Origin: Tiliqua scincoides
Taxonomy: Eukaryota; Chordata; Lepidosauria; Squamata; Scincidae
Direction: 5' to 3'
DNA: 64,000 nucleotides
Assembly: GCF_035046505.1 (NCBI RefSeq)
Contig: NC_089822.1
Span: forward strand, 2,920,501-2,984,500
Shown here piece by piece: positions 24,301 to 64,000 of this stretch. Every line of letters starts with the position of its first letter. The first letter of the stretch is position 1. The notes beneath the pieces were generated by a model, which saw only the letters and a program-made list of their open reading frames with translations, did not search any database and was not told where the DNA came from. The translations under genes were made by a program, and so were the position numbers.

Positions 24301-27300
24301 GTGCCTTTGTAGCTAACATTACAGTGTAACCCGATGATGTGTCTGCTACACTCAGCCCAGGAAGGCAGTGACATCTAGTGGGAGTGGACAAAAATGCAGA
24401 TAGGACGAACTATTCAAACTGGTTCTTCTGTAAAAGTTTCACACCCAAGAAATATCTTCTGAGTCAACAAAGGCAGCTGCACGCACAGAGCCCAGGCCCA
24501 ACATTTAGTCTTGAGGCTCTGCTCACCCCAAACTCCAATCCAAAGAACAATCTCGTAAGAGACTCTGGTGAAGCCAACAGATCTGCCTGGCCTGTAAAAC
24601 AAATACATCAATAAAAAATGCCAGCCTACCTGCTCCCAGGACACAATGGCGTGGCGCTCCGCTGGTTCCTTCTCTACAAACACCACTTCTGTAATTCCTG
24701 GAGAAGTTTCTACAAAGGAAAAGTAGAGCCTGTGATTTGTCCCCTGGCTGTGGAATCCAAGAAAGAGGCAGGGCACAGGAAAAAAGCGCAGAGTGGCTGC
24801 TGTGGAGATTCATACTCTGCCCATATGAAGATGCAGAGGGGCCTGCACTAGAACTAGCGGAGCAACATGCCCCTGAAATGACTACAGCAGTGTTTCTTAA
24901 ACTGTGCGTTGGGACCCACTAGATGGGTCGTGAGCCAATTTCAGGTGGACCCCCATTCATTTCAATGTTTTATTTTTCATATATTAGACTTGATGCTACC
25001 ATGGGATGTGACTGCATTTGGGGAGATCTGTACTTTTAACAGACTACTATGTATAGGCTTTCAACGTGATAGTTAATGGGGCTCACTGCTAGGTAAGTGT
25101 AGGTAGGATTGCAGCCTAGGATTGTTAAAAATTTTCCTGATTGATGATGTCACTTCTGGTCATGACATCACCTCCGGTGGGTCTTGACAAGATTCTCAAT
25201 CTAAAAAGTGGGTCTCAGTGCTAAATGTGTGAGAACCACTGGTAGAACCAGTGCCAGCTCTGCAAGGAAATTGGGGCTTTTTAGGTTGGAAAACAAAGAT
25301 GAATAATGGTGGGTGAAGTACCAAGATGAACAACTGTGTGAAGAGAGTGGAATGAGGGAAGGTTTGATTCAGAACAGACACCTGGAGGAACATGAATGCA
25401 CTCAAGGGCAGGCAGGGAACTTGTTCTTGCATAACTTCCATTTAATGACTTGGGACCCACGTGCTTTTGAGCCAGCTTCTTCCTCTTGACATCCCCTCCA
25501 CCAACAGCCCTGCTTCAGGGCGTAAGATGACTGCCGGAGGCAATGTTGACACCTGCAGGATGCGTGGCAGGAGCAGTCTGCAGAATCCGGCCTTGCCAAC
25601 TGTTCATGTGCCAGAATATGGGTTCAAATGTATGATTTTGCCATACATGGTCAGGCTCCTGGTCCTTCTAAACTAGTACTGTCTACCGCAACTGACAGCA
25701 TGGTCTTCAGGAGAGAAGAATCTTCCCTAGTGCTGATACCTGGGAATGAACTTGGGATTCAGTGCATGCAATGCAGGCACTTCACCACTGAACTACAGCG
25801 CCCTAAACCTGCTGAATAAGGACTTTTAATCTCTTGTGTGGCTCCAATGCTGAGACAAGGAAGAAACTCCTGGCCCTATTGCCAGGCAATGGAGACACAT
25901 TCCCTTGTCTTCTGACCAGTGGCAGGCATGAGAAGCTTGGGAGGAAACAGGAAATAAGAATCAGCAGGAAAAGACCAGGACGCAAGTGTTGGGTGGGAGG
26001 CAGAAGGTCTGGAAGCACCTCTGCAAGAGGGAGGATTTTTCCAGATACTGACTTGGTTGCCTGGAACCTGAGTCAAGGCGGAAGAGAAAGATAGCTGGTG
26101 CTCTGTAAGCCCTAGCCTGAATCAGCTCCCTGGGCAAGGATCCCATGCTCTCCACCAAGTTCTGCCATGATTTCCCCTGACTATATTTAAAGGGATATCA
26201 TGGATTTTGTTTTGTTTCTTAAAATGCTGTTATGAGCTGTCTCAAGCATAGAAAAGGTGGGAGAAAAATAGGTTAAATTAAATAAATAGAATAAAATTGA
26301 GCTTCAGAAAGCCTGAAATGTTAATTTCAGATCTGTACATAAATCAAATTACTGTAGTCTGACTGGCCTGTATAAGCATCTTACTACTTATATCTTTATA
26401 TCTTCTTATACTTATGAGCATCTTATAGGGCTCACTTCTTTATACCTTTCAACAAGCGGGAAATTATACTTTAAATTAGAGGGAAAAAGGAGCAGCACAG
26501 GAAGGAACGGCTGGAAGGCATCAAGTGGAGCAATCATAGTGCTGCATGGAAATCACAGGAGACAGAAGGTCAGCCCAACCCTTCAGGAGCTGTTTGAACC
26601 ATCAAAGGTAAAAATGACGAAAAGCCTGTTAGGTCATTTAGTTCATCCCCTTTGGCTCCCTCAGAAAATGTTCTAGTACTCCATCCTTGGGTTCACGCTT
26701 AAATGGTTTAGTTCCAGTTTTAATGCAAATATATTGCCATTTTGCATGAGGACCAATCGTCCAAGCAGCCTTCCTGTTATGCAACTTCCACGAGAAGCAT
26801 TAACAAGCCAGCAAATGATAAACAGAATAAATGTGGGTGCTGAGAGATCAAAGGAAAACAGGCAGGCTGGCATGGAGGGAGATTGGATATTGTGTCACTT
26901 ACACACATCCTGTAGGTGTTGAAAGACGACTGAACCACAGGTTCAAAACCAAATCCAACATCAAACGAGAAACTCTGCCTCCAAAGCCTGAACATTAGAT
27001 TAAAAATATCCTCGGGGAAAATGGAAGATCATGCATAACGGAAGAGATAGGTGCAGCGTGGAAAATGAATGTTTTAAAAGAAGAGAAATGCAGAAGATGA
27101 CATATTTCCTAGAGTACAGGTGGCCAACTTTTTTGCTACCTCTTTTGGAAAAAAATTGACTGGAAAACTTTTCTCCTAATGTCCTAATTACAGTATCTCA
27201 AATACACTAGCAACACTCTTCTAAGCAGAATATATTTCCTTGTTCAGTTGGGGTTGTGACTCCAATAGGGCACGAGGTTATAGAAAGTTAGGAGAACCAA

Positions 27301-29750
27301 AATGGCCACCAATCACGGCAAGCCTCTTCAGCCTAGAAAAGAGGTGCCTGAAGGGGGTCATGATTGAGACATACAAAATTATGCAGGGGATGGATAAAAT
27401 GGATAGAGAGATGCTCTTTCCCCCATCACACAACACTAGAACCAGGGGACATCCACTAAAATTGAGTGTTGGGAGAGTTAGGACAGACAAAAGAAAGTAT
27501 TTCTTTACTCAGCATGTAGTTGGTCTGTGGAACTCCTTGCCACAGGATGTGGTGATGGCATCTGGCCTGGGTGTCTTTAAAAGGGGATTGGACAAGTTTC
27601 TGGAGGAAAAATCCATTACGGGTTACAAACCATGATGTGTATATTCAACCTCCTGAATTTAGAAATGGGCTATGTCAGAATGCCAGATGCAAGGGAGGGC
27701 ACCAGGATGCAGGTCTCTTGTTGTCTTGTGTGCTCCCTGGGCATTTGGTGCGCTGCTGTGAGATACAGGAAGCTGGACTAGATGGGCCTATGGCCTGATG
27801 GCAGACAGTAAGCAGAGGCTGGATAGTCAACAACGGAGAGACCACCACCTTCTGAGGCAGACTGCTCCACTGCAGGAAAGTTTGTATTGTCAAGAAGTTC
27901 TTAAGAGTTGATCAAAATCTCCTTTGTTATAATTTAACATGAGACCATAAGAAGAGCTCCACTGGATGAAGCCAAAGTGGACCCATCTAATCCAGCTTCC
28001 TGCATCCCACAATGGCCCACCAGATACCTCAGGGAGCACACAAGACATCTGTGGGGTAGGACAGAAGGTCACTTTGTACTGGATCAGACCTTTGGTCCAT
28101 CTCACTCAGTATTATCTACACTTGCAGGCAGTGACTCTTCAGGAATTTAGACATATTTTTTCCTCATCTTACATGGAAGTTCTGGCAGACTGAATCTGGG
28201 ATTTGCTATATGCTCTTTTGCACTGGGATTTGCACTTTTTGGTGGACTTAAGAACATAAGAACAGCCCTGCTGGATCAGGCCATAGGCCCATCTAGTCCA
28301 GTTTCCTGTATCTCACAGCGGCCCACCAAATGCCCAGGGAGCACACCAAATAACAAGAGACCTGCATCCTGGTGCCTCCCTTGCATCTGGCATAGCCCAT
28401 TTCTAAAATGGCCTTGGATGCTTGTCCAAGGGAACATAAGAAAAGCCCTACTGGATTAGGCCAAAGGTGGCCCATCTAGTCCAGCTGCCTATATGTCACA
28501 GTGGCCCCACCAGATGCCTCAAGGAGCACACAAGACAAGCACACCTGCATCCTGGTGTCCTCCCCTGCATTTGGCATTCTGACACAACCCATTTCTAAAA
28601 TCAGGAAGTTGCACATACGCATCATGGTTTGTAACCCGTAATGGATTTTTCCTCCAGAAACTTGTCCAATCCCCTTTTAAAGGTGCCCAGGCCAGATGCC
28701 ATCACCACATCTTGTGACAAGGAGTTCCACAGACCAACTACATGCTGAGTAAACAAATATTTTAATATTAAAGGATGTGGTCAGATGCCATTACCACATC
28801 CTGTGGCAAGGAGTTCCACAGACCAACCACACGCTGAGTAAAGATATATTTTCTTTTGTCTGTCCTAACCCTCCCAACACTCAATTTTAGTGGCTGTCCC
28901 CTGGTTCTGGTGTTATGTGAGAGTGTAAAGAGCATCTCTCTATCCACTTTATACTTCTCCTGCATAATTTTGTATGACTCAATCATGTCCCCCTCAGGCG
29001 TATAAGAAACTTGGAGAGGCCTTGGAACAAGTTCCACATCCTTTCCCACTGATGTCAACGTCATGAGTGTCCTCGTCACCCAGTCCTTCTGACTGCGCTG
29101 GGGCTAGAAAGGGGCTTCTTGGTGGTGGCTCCCAGTTTGTGTGTATACACTGTGTGTGTGTGAGTGTGTATATACTGTGCACTGTATGTGAGTACACATT
29201 GTGTGTTTGCATATAGTGTATTTTGTATGTATATATATTGTGCATGTACACACTCTGTATATTGTGTGTATATATTGCTTAATCTGTATGTATATCTATA
29301 TATCGTGCGTGTACATGTTGTGTGTGTGTAGACATTTTGTGTGCTTGTATATTGTGTGTGTAGACACTGTGTATGTATTGTGTGCGTATATATATGTTGT
29401 GCATTGTGTGTGTATGCATTGTGTACTGTTTGTGCACACATTGTGTGTGCAGTATGCATATATTGTGTGTGTGTTTGTGTAGTGTGCGCGTAGACACTGT
29501 GTGTGCATACATATTGCTTGTGTGTACTGTACAGGTATATATTTTGTGTGTCCACACCCTGATGGTTTGTGTGGCTGTGTGTAGACACCCCAGGCTGTGC
29601 ACTGAGGCTCCTCTCTGGGCCCGCCCCGCCCGGTTTCCAGGGCGACGCGGCCCTCGGGCCACCCCCGCCGCGCTCACCTAAGACGCGGGTGACGCCCATG
29701 GTGAGCCTGTCCAGGTAGGGCTTCGCGATGCGCAGCGCCCGCTCCTCCAT
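15091..29750 (-). CDS. TPGS2: Tubulin polyglutamylase complex subunit 2
   Basis: A noncatalytic subunit of the tubulin polyglutamylase complex, which adds glutamate side chains to tubulin tails together with the catalytic subunit TTLL1. Exons in transcript order are 29678-29750, 24630-24709, 21213-21300, 20609-20740, 20173-20286, 19236-19396 and 15091-15324. All borders are GT-AG, phases agree, and the joined frame is open for 293 residues plus stop; human TPGS2 is about 300. Recognisable blocks in order are PGITEVVFVEKEPAERH, DLKNFYLMTDGFHMTWSVK, PLGNMTINSISKL, LPSAPTLADLED, DQPEKPHLDSRS, EIWFLDRALYWHFLTKTFT, YRLLITHLGLPQWQYAFTSY and SFVNKLDPNKVFKSKNK. The C-terminus is basic, Pro/Ser-rich and variable. 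It shares a bidirectional promoter with KIAA1328. Confidence 0.95.
15485..15827. mobile_element. hAT-type nonautonomous element
   Basis: Left CAGTGGTTCCCAAAG, right inverted CAGCGGTTCCCAAAC. The 8-bp flanks (GTCTAACT and GACTAATC) match only partly. It lies in TPGS2 intron 6; the rest of that intron, 15828-19235, holds the elements listed below and otherwise nothing I recognise. Confidence 0.6.
16338..16361. repeat. (CA)n microsatellite
   Basis: About twelve CA units in TPGS2 intron 6. Confidence 0.9.
16424..16660. mobile_element. hAT-like element, degraded
   Basis: ATGATTTTCAACCCTTTTC at the left and AGCGGTTGAAAAAGCT at the right form hAT-like inverted ends. The text TGACACACTGAAAGG mirrors a GTGTGCCATGGCACAG end. 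No target duplication seen. Confidence 0.4.
18124..18426. mobile_element. hAT-type element, sister of 4165-4446
   Basis: Left CAGTGGTTCCCAAACCC, right TTTGAGAACCTG. It shares GCGAAATCTTGAG-like internal repeats with the element at 4165-4446. No clean target duplication. Confidence 0.55.
18570..19093. mobile_element. Long CCCAATCCTAT-type element
   Basis: Starts GCAGCCCAATCCTATGC, ends TCAGGATTGGGCCC: inverted ends shared with the palindromic MITEs. The interior is CT-rich and noncoding. Confidence 0.55.
19236..19396 (-). CDS. TPGS2: TPGS2 coding exon 6
   Basis: Encodes TPDSEIWFLDRALYWHFL through LGLPQWQYAFTSYGISPQAK. Acceptor CAATTTCAG, donor AAG|GTGAGA, phase 0 out. Confidence 0.95.
20173..20286 (-). 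CDS. TPGS2: TPGS2 coding exon 5
   Basis: Encodes GNQDQPEKPHLDSRSLIFEL then GGNGKVCLVYKNTKP. I chose acceptor CTGCCAAG over the CCAG eight bases further in because only the first keeps phase 1. Donor CCAG|GTACGT. Confidence 0.88.
20609..20740 (-). CDS. TPGS2: TPGS2 coding exon 4
   Basis: Encodes DNPMPLGNMTINSISKLSRL then LPSAPTLADLEDTDEEE. Acceptor CTCTTGCAG; donor GAAG|GTGCGG is weak (GTGCGG) but is the one that keeps phase with exon 5. The frame reads through into the intron, so retention would extend it. Confidence 0.88.
21213..21300 (-). CDS. TPGS2: TPGS2 coding exon 3
   Basis: Encodes KNACVLPEDLKNFYLMTDGF and HMTWSVKFD, the most conserved core of the family. Acceptor TTGCCTGCAG, donor GATG|GTAAGC, phase 1 out. 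Confidence 0.93.
22425..22440. repeat. (ATT)n microsatellite
   Basis: Five or so ATT units in TPGS2 intron 2, possibly an old LINE tail. The rest of 21301-24629 holds only the hAT copy at 23959 and nothing else I can name. Confidence 0.7.
23959..24165. mobile_element. hAT element, CAGTGGYG type
   Basis: Left end CAGTGGTGCTGCTAGAGG, right inverted end CAGTGACATAACTAGACGG. Flanks CACTGAAG and CTCTGAAG match 7 of 8. Interior GTGCAAAG and CTTTGCAC form the inner part of the inverted repeat. Confidence 0.75.
24630..24709 (-). CDS. TPGS2: TPGS2 coding exon 2
   Basis: Encodes ETSPGITEVVFVEKEPAERH and AIVSWEQ. Acceptor TCCTTTGTAG, donor CAG|GTAGGC, phase 1 in and phase 0 out. Confidence 0.93.
24888..25241. 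mobile_element. hAT-type element
   Basis: CAGTGTTTCTTAAACTG at the left and TGTGAGAACCACTG at the right. The interior includes GGTCGTGAGCC and the TGACATCACCTCCGG text common in such nonautonomous copies. It lies in TPGS2 intron 1. Confidence 0.55.
25690..25803 (-). mobile_element. tRNA-derived SINE
   Basis: On the minus strand: GGGCGCTGTAGTTCAGTGGT (A-box-like), GCATGCACTGAATCCCAAG and GTTCATTCCCAGGTATCAG (B-box-like). A typical tRNA-headed SINE; the 3' part is lost. Confidence 0.6.
27321..27799 (+). mobile_element. CR1 3' end
   Basis: Runs from SLFSLEKRCLKG through [18 protein letters not shown] and [20 protein letters not shown] to the noncoding GGACTAGATGGGCCTATGG. It lacks the terminal octamers. 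TPGS2 intron 1. Confidence 0.85.
27943..28050 (-). mobile_element. CR1 tail, diverged
   Basis: ACCATAAGAAGAGCTCCACTG to GGAGCACACAAGAC is an antisense, older CR1 tail. Confidence 0.65.
28060..28160 (-). mobile_element. SINE 3' portion
   Basis: GGATCAGACCTTTGGTCCATC and CAGTATTATCTACAC are the reverse complement of the 3' part of a reptilian SINE or CR1-like family (compare 51510-51560). Confidence 0.5.
28248..28410 (-). mobile_element. CR1 tail
   Basis: Antisense tail beginning TTAAGAACATAAGAACAGCC; only the noncoding end and a few codons remain. Confidence 0.75.
28433..28763 (-). mobile_element. CR1 3' end
   Basis: Antisense from AACATAAGAAAAGCCC through the codons for KGLDKFLEE and LWNSLSQD to about 28763, where the next copy starts. 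Confidence 0.75.
28764..28999 (-). mobile_element. CR1 ORF 3' fragment
   Basis: Antisense fragment encoding GDMIESYKIMQEKYKVDREM to [11 protein letters not shown]. It overlaps in content with the previous copy, so the two are separate insertions. Confidence 0.75.
29130..29570. repeat. Degenerate TG-rich array
   Basis: About 440 bases of imperfect TGTGTRTATA-like units in TPGS2 intron 1, roughly 100 bases inside the exon 1 donor. It is alternating purine-pyrimidine almost throughout, so prone to Z-DNA. Absence of stops in several frames gives long spurious ORFs. Confidence 0.9.
29678..29750 (-). CDS. TPGS2: TPGS2 coding exon 1
   Basis: ATG at 29750-29748 encodes MEERALRIAKPYLDRLTMG then VTRVL. 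Donor TTAG|GTGAGC, phase 1. The frame stays open far into the intron, but the donor is strong and the next exon joins exactly. Confidence 0.9.
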
Positions 29751-29786
29751 CCTCCTCGACGCCGGGCACCCCGCCCCGCCGCAGAG

Positions 29787-29807
29787 GCGCATGGGAGTTG
29801 TGGTTCT
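29787..29807 (-). promoter_or_regulatory. ZNF143 (Staf/SBS)-like site 1
   Basis: Minus strand AACCACAACTCCCATGCGCC resembles the ACTACAATTCCCAKMATGC consensus. Confidence 0.65.
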
Positions 29808-29821
29808 CTGAGAGCGCAGTG

Positions 29822-29842
29822 GCGCATGGGAATCGTAGTCCC
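29822..29842 (-). promoter_or_regulatory. ZNF143 (Staf/SBS)-like site 2
   Basis: Minus strand GACTACGATTCCCATGCGCC, the closest of the three to consensus, 35 bases from site 1 with the same orientation. Confidence 0.75.
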
Positions 29843-29880
29843 TGAAGGGCCTCTCTGAGGCGCGCCTCCGTCGGAGAAAG

Positions 29881-29901
29881 GGACTGCAGTTCCCAGAGCG
29901 C
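29881..29901 (+). promoter_or_regulatory. ZNF143-like site 3
   Basis: Plus strand GACTGCAGTTCCCAGAGCGC, opposite orientation to sites 1 and 2, facing KIAA1328. Confidence 0.6.
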
Positions 29902-30067
29902 ACCGCGAGGGACCCCTCCCCGCCCCCGTCTTCCTTGCGAGGCGGCGATTGGCTGGCTCCCTCGCTCAGCGCGTCGTATCTGGGCAGAGCACGAGCGGGG
30001 CAGCCAATGGGAGCGGGCGGTGGGTGTGGCTGGGCGGAGGGACGCTGGGAGTGGCGGTTGTTTCAAG

Positions 30068-64000
<33,933 letters not shown>

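Larger units (their letters stand above)
29751..30067. promoter_or_regulatory. CpG-rich bidirectional promoter TPGS2/KIAA1328
   Basis: The two start codons are 317 bases apart and diverge. The interval is GC- and CpG-rich with no TATA box. It holds three ZNF143-like motifs at the TPGS2 side, two inverted CCAAT elements (GCGATTGGCTGG at about 29946 and CAGCCAATGGG at about 30000) and a YY1-like motif at the KIAA1328 start. Confidence 0.85.

Noticed and set aside
26905-26998. Exon-like minus-strand stretch FRLWRQSFSFDVGFGFEP in TPGS2 intron 1
   Set aside because: Exons 1 and 2 of TPGS2 join in phase without it and no part of the known protein corresponds; it is more likely an old repeat or chance.
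29076-29677. Minus-strand His/Thr/Tyr-rich open frame and a plus-strand Cys/Val/Tyr-rich frame in the TG array
   Set aside because: Simple TG repeats lack stop codons in several frames; codon content merely mirrors the repeat. The TPGS2 exon 1 donor at 29677 removes it.

Overview
The window looks like vertebrate nuclear DNA from a sauropsid, most likely a squamate reptile. It holds three spliced host genes with canonical vertebrate exon structure, set in a dense layer of CR1 and L2 LINEs, hAT-type and palindromic DNA elements, tRNA-derived and MIR-like SINEs and a 5S-rRNA-headed SINE. The species call is inference from this repeat mix and from the gene order. Ortholog comparisons rest on remembered mammalian proteins, not on a search.

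Layout. (1) 1146-11083, plus strand: a complete six-exon aquaglyceroporin gene, AQP7-like, with predicted 282 residues. (2) 15091-29750, minus strand: a complete seven-exon TPGS2 gene (tubulin polyglutamylase complex subunit 2), with predicted 293 residues. It converges on AQP7 across a 4 kb gap filled with repeats. (3) 30068 to beyond 63491, plus strand: the first four coding exons of KIAA1328 (hinderin). TPGS2 and KIAA1328 are head to head across a CpG-rich bidirectional promoter of about 320 bp that carries three ZNF143-like sites, CCAAT boxes and a YY1-like motif over the KIAA1328 start codon.

Repeats. A DNA transposon of about 7.4 kb with long terminal inverted repeats (31172-38592) sits in KIAA1328 intron 1. 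It carries five later insertions, one of them a LINE with a twin-priming inversion. A second LINE family ending in GGTTGCCAAC occurs as a copy with a 16-bp target duplication, as a tail-only fragment, as copies lacking the tail, and as the tail of a 5S-headed SINE.

Most interesting points: KIAA1328 appears to carry two minor-spliceosome (U12-type) introns, donor GTATCCTT after exon 1 and AT-AC-type donor ATATCCTTTT after exon 4; AQP7 intron 5 contains a 111-bp near-perfect palindrome with a 14-nt loop; a 5S-rRNA/LINE-tail SINE has a target duplication; the large transposon records a clear nesting order; and AQP7 carries an NAS first pore box. No intact virus-like element was recognised.
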